A stretch of 64,000 nucleotides of DNA, from NCBI GenBank assembly GCA_965247975.1, contig OZ252050.1, positions 1,302,001 to 1,366,000 on the forward strand. Direction: 5' to 3'. Position numbers and translations under genes: made by a program. How positions within the stretch are numbered: position 1 is the stretch's first letter; the number at the start of each line of letters is the position of its first letter. Shown here one piece after another: positions 33,241 to 41,372 of this stretch. Source of the DNA: Taishania sp965247975. GTDB lineage: Bacteria; Bacteroidota; Bacteroidia; Flavobacteriales_D; Crocinitomicaceae. The notes beneath the pieces are model-generated. The model was given only the letters and a program-made list of their open reading frames with translations. It had not been told where the DNA came from and made no database searches.

Positions 33241-35250
33241 TTAATTTCTTACAAGATGAATAAAACCATGGTGTTCATAGTTTTCACCCAATAAATCCGT
33301 CATGAATACCACATAAAAGTAAACACCTTCAGACACTTCATCACCATTCTTGTCTTTGCCATCCCATTCAAAATCGTAAGAACTGAACGTGCGAATCAAA
33401 TTCCCCCATCGATTGACTATGTCAATTTTAAATTCAACAATTGTTTCAAATCCGTTGGGATTAATAAAAGTAAAAACTGAATTCGTTTCGTCGCCATTTG
33501 GTGTAAAAACATTTGGTATTTCGTAGGTTAAATCAATATCTGCATTAATTGTGATTGAAGCAGAATTTTCGCAACCGTCTTGTGATGCAGTCAAAATTGC
33601 GACATAGGTGCCTGGATTTTCGTACGTATTTTCAATGGTTGTAAAGTTGTTTGATGAAGAAGTTCCATCACCAAAGTCCAATAAAAACGAATTCGCACCA
33701 GTCGTATTATTCGTAAATTCAACCGTCAGAGGATAAAAGCCACTGGTCGGATTCGCACTAAAATTCATTATTGGCAAAGGAATAACTTGTACATTATCCG
33801 AGATTGAATTTACACATCCAAATTCGTTTGTATACGTGTACGTTATGCTATGTAAACCATCTCCAGCAACAGATGGACTAAATATTGGAGAAGAAATTCC
33901 TGGGCCGGCTAAAATTCCAGAACCTGATGCTGAACTTGCAGATGGAGGCGATAGATTTGTTACTGTAAATGCAGCATCATTTTCACAATAAGGTCCACCC
34001 ATTTCTAACGTAACAATGGGAACGGGATTAACAGTGATTTGGTCTTCAGCAAAATTTGTACATCCAAACTCATCTGTAAATGTATATGTTAAGGTTTGTG
34101 TTCCTAATCCTGCAATTGTTGGATCAAAATCAAATCCACTAACTCCTGATCCGCTCAAAACACCTGACTGACCAGCAACAGGAACGGGAGTGTAGTTAGT
34201 AATGGTAACCGAACTTTCATTTTCGCATAAATCGTCTGGAGCGGTGAGTGTAACAGTTGGTACAAAATTTTCAATTTGAACCGTAAAGTTTTCTGTCTGA
34301 CCATTAAAATCAGTTACGGTAACTTGGTAGGTTCCTTCACAAAGCAATAAAGCAGTTTGTGTAGTTTGGGCTTCTGCATCGTCCCAAAGATACGTATATG
34401 GAGATGTACCGCCCGTTACATTGACCGTCGCAGATCCTGTGCAATCTGAACCACCAACCACTGCACATGGGAGTTGATTACAAGTTGCAAAGGTGGGTGC
34501 ACCCGTTCCAGACCAAGCACCTCCATCAGGTATTCTTCGAATAGAATTCCCCATGTGTGTGGAGGCGTCATCCGGATTAGCATAGAATTTTCTATCTACT
34601 GGAATGTTGGTATAACTCGAAAGTGCAGCAATGGATGAACAAGTTGCATTGACTGGCGAACAAGGTGCACCATTTTGATCAAGTGCATTACCTGGACCCC
34701 AGCTTACAGCATCTTGAGGCACACCGTTCGAATCATAGAATCCAAACCAACCACCAAAATTTGGAAACCACATACGATTGGCTATCCCATCATAACACAT
34801 TGCCGGCTCAAAGATGGTCGAAGGAACTACGATTTCAATGACATTTCCACCGTTTGCAATGAGTAATGACGCTGGAACAGGGTCTGCATTTATACCACGT
34901 ACCATCACAAAACCACCAGGTGGAACAATCAAATTATCAGGTAACCGAAATGCAGTTGCACCTTCACTTGTATAATTACCCAAATGAAAGCATGAAATAT
35001 CTACTGATTCACAAATATCAGGATTGTACAACTCAATCCATTCTCCGCTTCCGCCGCTTGGACCAGAAATAGAACCATCTCCTACGAAAGGTGAAATCAT
35101 TAATTCATTGATGAGAATACTTGGTCCTTCATAGTCGCAAGGATCGCCGTCACAATTGGTGTTAATCGTCGTTGAGAAAGTGGCTGACAATTGGGAATGA
35201 ACTATGTTCCGAATACTTAAGAGGACAAAAACAAATAAGGCGATTTTCAT
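33241..35250 (-). CDS. Secreted T9SS type B protein with lamin-tail, Ig-like/PKD domains
   Basis: This 669-residue cell-surface or secreted protein has a signal peptide (first 20 residues), then a lamin-tail domain (about 45-170: ILINELMISP...GGSGEWIELYNPDICESVDIS...FVMVRG). It has two matched beta repeats with a CENxxSVTITN/CENDAAFTVTN opening and an LTYTFTDEFGC/ITYTYTNEFGC closing. A PKD-type domain (FLLDFGDGTSSS) and a gliding-motility C-terminal domain (about 580-669) complete it. The last one has IPNVFTPNGDE...VEFKIDIVNRWGN...WDGKDKNGDEVSEGVYFYVV, the type IX secretion CTD-B signal. The protein is probably surface-anchored or released, with adhesion or structural functions. Confidence 0.85.
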   Translation of the reverse strand: MKIALFVFVLLSIRNIVHSQLSATFSTTINTNCDGDPCDYEGPSILINELMISPFVGDGSISGPSGGSGEWIELYNPDICESVDISCFHLGNYTSEGATAFRLPDNLIVPPGGFVMVRGINADPVPASLLIANGGNVIEIVVPSTIFEPAMCYDGIANRMWFPNFGGWFGFYDSNGVPQDAVSWGPGNALDQNGAPCSPVNATCSSIAALSSYTNIPVDRKFYANPDDASTHMGNSIRRIPDGGAWSGTGAPTFATCNQLPCAVVGGSDCTGSATVNVTGGTSPYTYLWDDAEAQTTQTALLLCEGTYQVTVTDFNGQTENFTVQIENFVPTVTLTAPDDLCENESSVTITNYTPVPVAGQSGVLSGSGVSGFDFDPTIAGLGTQTLTYTFTDEFGCTNFAEDQITVNPVPIVTLEMGGPYCENDAAFTVTNLSPPSASSASGSGILAGPGISSPIFSPSVAGDGLHSITYTYTNEFGCVNSISDNVQVIPLPIMNFSANPTSGFYPLTVEFTNNTTGANSFLLDFGDGTSSSNNFTTIENTYENPGTYVAILTASQDGCENSASITINADIDLTYEIPNVFTPNGDETNSVFTFINPNGFETIVEFKIDIVNRWGNLIRTFSSYDFEWDGKDKNGDEVSEGVYFYVVFMTDLLGENYEHHGFIHLVRN

Positions 35251-35362
35251 TTTAATTCATTTTGGTGCAGTAATTTCATTGAAGTATGAATCAAATTAAG
35301 CGAAAAAAAGTGGTTTTAACAAAAAAAGATGCTTGGAGTTGAAGCATTTATGGGAAGTTGGA

Positions 35363-36052
35363 TTAATCTGAATATGGATTACACCGAAAAAATTCCGCTA
35401 AATTGAATTTTCGATCCACAAATTGTTCAGAAAGAATTTTAAAGTGTTTGATACGATCTATGCGAAAAGCGCGATAATTATTCCGCAAGTGACACCAAGC
35501 AATTATAATCCATTTGTTTTCGGTTGAAAAAATCGCATAAGGTTCAATTTTTCGAAATGAAATAGTTGGATCGTCCGCTTTTTGGTAGTTGATTTCAACA
35601 AAATTTAGATTAACAATCGCCAATTGAATTTCAGACAAAGCAGAACTTTCTATTTGCTCAAATTTGTTTTTGAATGCGAATATTTTTTTATCGAGTAATT
35701 CACTTTTTTCAAGAACCGACGTGCGAAACACCGATTTTATTTTTGTCAAGGCCTCATCGAAGTGATTTACTAGCGAACTGTCATGAGATTGATTGACAAG
35801 CTTTTGTGCAGTAATCAAAGCATTTGCTTCTTTTTCTGTGAATTGAACTGGAGCAACGGAATAACCATCCATGAGCGAATAGCCTTTTCCGTCAATGGTG
35901 ACAACTGGAACTCCAGCTTCTTCTAATTTTCGGATGTCGCGGTAAATGGTTCGTATGCTCACCTCAAATTTTTCGGACAATTCTGTAGACGTTAAAATCC
36001 GTTTGGATTTCAAAAGTGTTAGAATAGCTATGAGTCGCGGGAGTTGTGACAT
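35363..36052 (-). CDS. YafY-type HTH/WYL-domain transcriptional regulator
   Basis: This 229-residue regulator starts at the ATG at 36052 (MSQLPRLIAILTLL); the longer frame upstream of it has no family similarity. The HTH (about 1-60) is LTSTELSEKFEVSIRTIYRDIRKLEEAGVPVV, and the C-terminal WYL part (about 100-229) shows VEINYQKAD, KIEPYAIFSTENKWIIIAW and NNYRAFRIDRIKHFKIL. WYL domains bind small ligands or nucleic acids and switch transcription. The VOC gene 197 bases away on the same strand is a common partner, so the regulator may control it, but the gap leaves room for a separate promoter. Confidence 0.85.
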   Translation of the reverse strand: MSQLPRLIAILTLLKSKRILTSTELSEKFEVSIRTIYRDIRKLEEAGVPVVTIDGKGYSLMDGYSVAPVQFTEKEANALITAQKLVNQSHDSSLVNHFDEALTKIKSVFRTSVLEKSELLDKKIFAFKNKFEQIESSALSEIQLAIVNLNFVEINYQKADDPTISFRKIEPYAIFSTENKWIIIAWCHLRNNYRAFRIDRIKHFKILSEQFVDRKFNLAEFFRCNPYSD

Positions 36053-36249
36053 ATACAAAGCCGAAAATAGCGAACTCAATCTGAAATCACTATTTTCGAC
36101 TTGATTTTTTTGTTTATTTAAAATTTGAGACCGTTGCAAAACTTTTAAATCGAGGCGCAAAATAAATTTCATCCCGCAGTTTACATCCGTAAATGAGGAG
36201 ATTAAATTTTTGCAGCAACGATGAGTTAGGAGTTTTCAACAGTCTTAAA

Positions 36250-36621
36250 TTAGTTCATGGAATGAAACGCCAATCGATTCCCTTCAGTATCAATGAACAT
36301 TGCCATAAATCCGTTTGCTCCAATGCTTGTTTTTGGCATAATTACTTTACCTCCAGCAGGCTCTACCAAAGCAAGCTGAGCAGATAAATCATCACCACCG
36401 TTCAAGTAAATGACGGCGCCATCCGCCGATGGGGTGTAGCCTGGCATTTCTACAATTCCTCCGCCAACCATAGCTGATTGATTGTCGTATGGAAACATTC
36501 CATATTTCATGCCTTCCATGTGCATTTCTTGCAATTCAGTTTGTGTAATGGCATTGTAAAATTTCAATGCGCGTTCGAAATTCGTTACTGGAATTTCAAA
36601 CCAGTTAATTGGTCTTTTCAT
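36250..36621 (-). CDS. VOC family protein (glyoxalase/bleomycin resistance-like)
   Basis: This 123-residue protein has the VOC fold: INWFEIPVTNFERALKFYNAITQTELQEM, then MFPYDNQSAMVGGGIVEMPG, GAVIYLNGGDDLSAQLALVEPAGGKVIMPKT and MAMFIDTEGNRLAFHSMN. The first half has its metal ligands weakened, as in regulatory or binding members. It is complete, in contrast to the disrupted VOC gene at 31371. A TAACTTTG promoter box lies at 36662-36655. The neighbouring WYL regulator is a likely controller. The substrate is unknown. Confidence 0.85.
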   Translation of the reverse strand: MKRPINWFEIPVTNFERALKFYNAITQTELQEMHMEGMKYGMFPYDNQSAMVGGGIVEMPGYTPSADGAVIYLNGGDDLSAQLALVEPAGGKVIMPKTSIGANGFMAMFIDTEGNRLAFHSMN

Positions 36622-36654
36622 TTTTCGTTGTTTTAATGATTATTAAATGTGATA

Positions 36655-36662
36655 CAAAGTTA
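36655..36662 (-). promoter_or_regulatory. -7 promoter box (TAACTTTG) for the VOC gene
   Basis: A TAnnTTTG match on the minus strand, 34 bases upstream of the start codon. Confidence 0.5.
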
Positions 36663-36857
36663 TTGGTTCGATTGTCAGAATGTGTCAGGGGTTATTTTTC
36701 CTTGATTAATTTATTATTTTTTTTCAAATTATTTTTGAAGCCTGCAGAACTAATCATGGGTTGGTTTCTTCAGTTTCAAAGTTAGTATTTTCAAATTTAA
36801 TGTATTGACTGACAAAAGTCATTTTTTATAAGCATATATCTTGCGTACCTTTAGTGT

Positions 36858-37937
36858 ATGAAAAAGTTCGTTTTTTTACCACTATTTTTTCTTCTGTCTT
36901 GCGGATCTGATACGGAAGAAATTTCTCCTATTAAAAAATCCATTACAGAGTCGATTTACGCTTCTGGCAGTTTGGAAACTAGCAATCAATACACGGCTTA
37001 TGCTACGGCAAGTGGTATTGTGAGTAAAATTTATGCGAATGAAGGAGAAGATGTGTTCAACGGAAGTCCCATTTTAGCTATTTCTAGTGTTGCCCAACAA
37101 CTGAATAAAGATAATGCATCCCTCGTTGCCGCTTTTCAAGACTTGGAATCAAATCAAGGGAAATTGAGAGAGGCGAAACAGCGCATAGAAGTAGCGCGAA
37201 CTAAAATGATGAACGATTCGATTCAATTCAATCGCCAAAAACAGCTAGATGCAAAAGGAATTGGATCGAAAGTGGAGCTAGAAACTACGCAGCTCACATA
37301 TCAAAACTCAAAGTTGGGCTATCTTTCAGCGAAGGAAAATTACAACGATTTGAATCGACAACTTAAATTGAATTCGCAACAAGCCAAAAATAACTTAAGA
37401 ATCGTCACGTCAGCAGAAAATGACTACACCTTAAAAAGTCTTGTGGAAGGACAAATTTATGGATTGAATGTTGAAGTTGGCGAAATCATTACCCCACAAA
37501 CTCCAATCGCAATTTTAGGCGCTAAGAATGATTTTATTCTCAAAATGCAAGTGGACGAATACGACATCAATCAAGTGAAAATCGGACAAAAAGTTTTTGT
37601 GACAATGAATAGCGATCGCTACAAGACCTATGAAGCGAATATTTCAAAAATATATCCAATGATGAATGCTCAAAGCAAAAGCTTTTTGGTCGAAGCTGAA
37701 TTTATAACGAGACCAGAGCGACTTTATCCGAACGTGACTTTTGAAGCGAATATTTTGGTCAACACCAAATCCAATGCGCTGTTGATTCCACGAGAATATT
37801 TGATGGAAGGAGACTTTGTCATGAAAAAAGGAGCAGAGAAGAAATCCAAAGTAAAAATTGGTTTGAAGGATTACAAAATGGTAGAAATTACAAGTGGTTT
37901 GCAATTAAATGATGTACTTATTCTTCCAGCCAAATGA
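36858..37937 (+). CDS. HlyD/RND-type periplasmic adaptor lipoprotein of an ABC exporter
   Basis: This 359-residue membrane-fusion protein has a lipobox LLSCG (Cys15). Its barrel-sandwich hybrid halves (ASGIVSKIYANEGEDVFNGSPILAI and LVEGQIYGLNVEVGEIITPQTPIAILG) flank a coiled coil (about 85-185). A beta-barrel domain and C-terminal domain follow. The adaptor links the inner-membrane transporter to an outer-membrane channel. Its stop overlaps the permease start by 4 bases (ATGA), and the ATPase follows, giving a complete adaptor-permease-ATPase operon. No outer-membrane TolC is present here. Confidence 0.9.
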   Translation: MKKFVFLPLFFLLSCGSDTEEISPIKKSITESIYASGSLETSNQYTAYATASGIVSKIYANEGEDVFNGSPILAISSVAQQLNKDNASLVAAFQDLESNQGKLREAKQRIEVARTKMMNDSIQFNRQKQLDAKGIGSKVELETTQLTYQNSKLGYLSAKENYNDLNRQLKLNSQQAKNNLRIVTSAENDYTLKSLVEGQIYGLNVEVGEIITPQTPIAILGAKNDFILKMQVDEYDINQVKIGQKVFVTMNSDRYKTYEANISKIYPMMNAQSKSFLVEAEFITRPERLYPNVTFEANILVNTKSNALLIPREYLMEGDFVMKKGAEKKSKVKIGLKDYKMVEITSGLQLNDVLILPAK

Positions 37938-39193
37938 AAATCAAACTGATTTTTGAGATCTCGAAATCCATGCTCATGGCGCGCTTTCGTCAAACGATGG
38001 TTGCTGCCGTTGGGGTTACATTTAGTATCACGATGTTTATCACACTCCTCAGTTTCATGGGAGGATTGAACAAATTGTTGGATAATTTAATTCTCAATCG
38101 CACACCACATATTCGTTTGTACAATGAAATTTTACCGTCTGATATTCAGCCTATTCAACGCGTTGAAACTTACAAGCATGCGTATAATTCGGTGCGTTCC
38201 ATTAAACCAAAAGACGAACCAAATGAGATTCGGAACAGTTTAGCCATCATAAGAGCTTTAAAATCAGACGATCGTGTTCTGGGCGTGGCACCGAAAACAA
38301 TGTTGCCCATTTTTTACAATACAGGAACAATCAATTTGACTGGGGTGATCAATGGGATTGACGTCATGGAAGAGCGACGACTTTTTACTTTTGATGATTA
38401 TGTGGTGGATGGAAATTCGCAAGACTTGAACAACGTTCCGAACAGTATAATCCTCGGACTTTCGGCAGCAAAAAAAATGTTGATTGAAGTTGGAGATCAG
38501 GTTCAAATAACAACCTCAAAAGGCGAGCGGTTTTTATTAAAAGTAGTTGGTTTTTTTCAATCTGGAATTGAAGAAATTGATAAAACACAGAGTTATTGCA
38601 ATTTGGCTACGACCCAAAAAATGATGGGAAAATCAGATTCTTACATTACAGACATTCAAGTGAAATTGTTGGATCGAAGCATTGCAAAACCTTTGTCTGT
38701 TGATTACGCCACCCTTTTTGATGTCGAAGCGGTGGATATTGAAACGGCAAATTCGCAATTCGAAACCGGAAGTTCCATTCGAACCTTGATTTCGTATGCG
38801 GTTGGAATTACCTTGTTGATTGTCGCTGGATTTGGGATTTACAACATTTTGAACATGATGATTTATGAAAAAATGGATTCCATTGCCATTTTAAAAGCAA
38901 CTGGTTTTTCTGGAAAAGATGTAAATCGTGTTTTCATTGTCATTGCGCTTACCATCGGAATTGTTGGTGGTTTGGCTGGATTGCTTTTCGGGCTCGGTTT
39001 GTCGGGATTAATTTCTACCATTCCGTTTGCCACACCTTCTTTGCCAACCGTAGAAACTTATCCGGTCGATTTTAATCCGAAATTTTATTTGATTGGAGCC
39101 ATTTTTTCAATCATCACCACGTATTTAGCAGGATATTTCCCTTCGCGCAAAGCGAGTAGAATTGATCCCGTTGATATCATTAGAGGAAAATAG
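37934..39193 (+). CDS. ABC exporter permease (FtsX/MacB-type)
   Basis: This 419-residue inner-membrane protein has the MacB/DevC layout: one N-terminal membrane segment (about 18-42, with the MARFRQT start), a large periplasmic domain (about 45-280), then three membrane segments (about 283-310, 333-360 and 380-405). The cytoplasmic coupling region reads MIYEKMDSIAILKATGFSGKDV. It ends in SRIDPVDIIRGK, the usual permease tail. Translation is coupled to the adaptor gene. The ATPase begins one base after its stop codon. Confidence 0.9.
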   Translation: MKIKLIFEISKSMLMARFRQTMVAAVGVTFSITMFITLLSFMGGLNKLLDNLILNRTPHIRLYNEILPSDIQPIQRVETYKHAYNSVRSIKPKDEPNEIRNSLAIIRALKSDDRVLGVAPKTMLPIFYNTGTINLTGVINGIDVMEERRLFTFDDYVVDGNSQDLNNVPNSIILGLSAAKKMLIEVGDQVQITTSKGERFLLKVVGFFQSGIEEIDKTQSYCNLATTQKMMGKSDSYITDIQVKLLDRSIAKPLSVDYATLFDVEAVDIETANSQFETGSSIRTLISYAVGITLLIVAGFGIYNILNMMIYEKMDSIAILKATGFSGKDVNRVFIVIALTIGIVGGLAGLLFGLGLSGLISTIPFATPSLPTVETYPVDFNPKFYLIGAIFSIITTYLAGYFPSRKASRIDPVDIIRGK

Positions 39194-39194
39194 T

Positions 39195-39881
39195 ATGTCG
39201 AAAAAAGTCATTGAAGCGATAAACATCTCGAAGTCATTTCACGATCCAATTACCGTGAAGGTCTTAAAAGACGTAAATTTTTCCATAGATCAGGGAGATT
39301 TCGTGTCGATAATGGGGAAATCTGGTTGTGGAAAATCGACCTTACTCTACATTCTGTCCACGATGGATACGCAATATGACGGAAAATTGTTGCTCGACGA
39401 CACTTTGATGACTGGAAAAAAAGATGTTGAATTGGCGCATGTGCGCAATGCGAAAATTGGGTTCGTTTTTCAGTTTCACTACTTATTGAGCGAGTTTTCA
39501 ATCTTACGCAATGTGATGTTGCCTGGATTGAAATTGGGTGAAAAATCGAAGGAAGAAATTGAGCATTATGCCTATGAAAAACTCAAAATTTTAGGCATTG
39601 AAAACGAAGCATTGAAAAGTCCGAATCAAATCAGCGGCGGACAAAAGCAACGTGTCGCGATCGCTCGAGCGCTAATCAATGATCCTTTGATAATTATGGG
39701 CGATGAACCGACAGGAAACTTAGACAAAAAAAATGGTGAAATTGTTTTCGAAATTTTCAAAGAATTGGCTGAAAAATACAATCAATCCCTATTAATCGTG
39801 ACTCATGATGCCGATTTCGCAACAAGAACACATCGAACGATTGTGATGGAAGATGGTGGGATTATTGATTTGGGGATTTAA
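39195..39881 (+). CDS. ABC exporter ATP-binding protein (LolD/MacB-type)
   Basis: This 228-residue ATPase starts at ATG 39195 (MSKKVIEAINISKSF); a longer frame from 39162 overlaps the permease and is not needed. Walker A is GKSGCGKSTL, the Q-loop FQFHYLL, the signature SGGQKQRVAIARAL, and Walker B IIMGDEP followed by TGNLD. The H-loop histidine is in VTHDADFA. It powers the MacB-like permease encoded just upstream. Substrates may be peptides, lipids or antibiotics; none is indicated. Confidence 0.93.
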   Translation: MSKKVIEAINISKSFHDPITVKVLKDVNFSIDQGDFVSIMGKSGCGKSTLLYILSTMDTQYDGKLLLDDTLMTGKKDVELAHVRNAKIGFVFQFHYLLSEFSILRNVMLPGLKLGEKSKEEIEHYAYEKLKILGIENEALKSPNQISGGQKQRVAIARALINDPLIIMGDEPTGNLDKKNGEIVFEIFKELAEKYNQSLLIVTHDADFATRTHRTIVMEDGGIIDLGI

Positions 39882-39919
39882 AAGATATATCCTTAGTTTA
39901 TTCATAATACAATCCAAAA

Positions 39920-40210
39920 TCACTCATACAACCTCAATCGATTTCTTGTTTCCACCAATTCATTTTGCAATTCTTGAATTTTATCCAAAAGATTAATGAC
40001 TGTGTCAATACCTTCAAAATTAAGATCCAATTCGGTATGCATCCGAATCATTTTCTCGACATCATTGATCTTGTCTTGATGAATGTAAGTCGCTTCAGAA
40101 ATTGTTTGAATTTCAATCAATCCGTATTCGTTCAAATGAGTGAAAAACGACATTTCAAGCTGATAATGTGCGCATAATTCATGCAAAGGGATAAAATTTT
40201 CTAGGCTCAT
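39920..40210 (-). CDS. cbpM: Chaperone modulator CbpM
   Basis: This 96-residue MerR-like protein inhibits the DnaJ-type co-chaperone CbpA. It has an N-terminal HTH-like region (FIPLHELCAHYQLEMSFFTHLNEYGLIEI), a middle helix and a C-terminal coiled coil (LLDKIQELQNELVETRNRLRLYE). Its start overlaps the end of cbpA by 4 bases (ATGA at 40210-40207), which is the conserved arrangement. That context makes the assignment firm although the sequence is short. Confidence 0.88.
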   Translation of the reverse strand: MSLENFIPLHELCAHYQLEMSFFTHLNEYGLIEIQTISEATYIHQDKINDVEKMIRMHTELDLNFEGIDTVINLLDKIQELQNELVETRNRLRLYE

Positions 40211-41109
40211 ACTGATCTTAATTTACTCAATTCTTGAAATAACTCTTTTTCCTTTTCGGAAAGTTTTGTTGGCAACTTCAGGTTGTACGTGATGTATAAA
40301 TCTCCAAATTGTCCTTCTTTTTTGTAAATCGGAAACCCCTTTCCTTTCAGTTTTACTTTCGTACCACTTTGGGTTTCAGGATTTACTTTCAATTTAACTT
40401 TTCCGTCAAATGTGTCAACCATCAAATCACCGCCTAATAGCGCTAAGTACAAATCTAAATCAACGGTGGAATGCAAATTTTCATTGTCGCGTTTAAATTT
40501 CGAATGATTTTCAATGGTAAACTGAATGTAGAGATCACCTTTTGGACCATTGTTAAATCCGTCGCCTCCTTGATTTGGAATTTTGATGACTTGTCCATCT
40601 TTAACACCAGCAGGAATTGTCAATCGGATTTTTTTTCCATTGACCGTTAAGGTTTGCTGATGCGTTTTGAAAACATCCGCAAGTTGCAAATTCAATTGTG
40701 CATTGTAATCTTGACCCCTGAATTGCGTATTGTTGCTTCTCTGATTTCCTCGGCCAAACATCGATTCAAAGAAGTCAGAATAATCGCCTTCTGAGAAATT
40801 TTCGTAGGATTGTTGACCGCCAGCTGATTGTTGCTGACTTCGACCAGATTGCTGTTGACTTTTGGCTTTTTCGAATTCCTCGGCATGTTTCCAATCTTTG
40901 CCATAGGTATCGTATTTTTTTCGATTTTCAGTATGACTCAAAACCTCGTTCGCTTCGTTAATCTCCTTAAATTTTTGTTCCGCCTCCTTGTCATTTGGAT
41001 TCAAATCAGGATGATGTTTTCGAGCAAGCTTTCGATACGCTTTTTTTATATCACTTTCCGTCGCATTTTTTTCAACCCCAAGAATTTTGTAATAATCTAT
41101 AAATGCCAT
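40207..41109 (-). CDS. cbpA: DnaJ-family co-chaperone CbpA
   Basis: This 300-residue co-chaperone stimulates DnaK and can bind curved DNA in some bacteria. The J domain (1-70) has DYYKILGVEKNATESDIKKAYRKLARKHHPDLNP with the catalytic HPD. A Q/S-rich linker (about 80-110) and a Gly/Phe-like segment follow; there is no zinc finger, which is the difference from DnaJ. Two beta-barrel client-binding domains follow (about 125-300), including the RLTIPAGVKDGQVIKIPNQG segment. The partner cbpM overlaps its 3' end. Confidence 0.93.
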   Translation of the reverse strand: MAFIDYYKILGVEKNATESDIKKAYRKLARKHHPDLNPNDKEAEQKFKEINEANEVLSHTENRKKYDTYGKDWKHAEEFEKAKSQQQSGRSQQQSAGGQQSYENFSEGDYSDFFESMFGRGNQRSNNTQFRGQDYNAQLNLQLADVFKTHQQTLTVNGKKIRLTIPAGVKDGQVIKIPNQGGDGFNNGPKGDLYIQFTIENHSKFKRDNENLHSTVDLDLYLALLGGDLMVDTFDGKVKLKVNPETQSGTKVKLKGKGFPIYKKEGQFGDLYITYNLKLPTKLSEKEKELFQELSKLRSV

Positions 41110-41372
41110 TCGAACAGGGAATTAGGTGAATAATGTGCTAAGTTTTCTTACCTAGACCATTTCTTCGAAGTTAGGCATTTTTAGTGACAAATCGTTGAGT
41201 TTCTGAATACATTTATTAGAATTTTTTCCTTCAAACAAGATCAATTTCATTCATGGTCAAGATCTGTCCCAATCTAACGTTTTTTAGATTCTGAATCCTT
41301 ATACTACTGGATTATTCATCCAAAGAAGCTATCGACTAAATGTGATTTAATTTTTATAATTAGTTTTAAGCC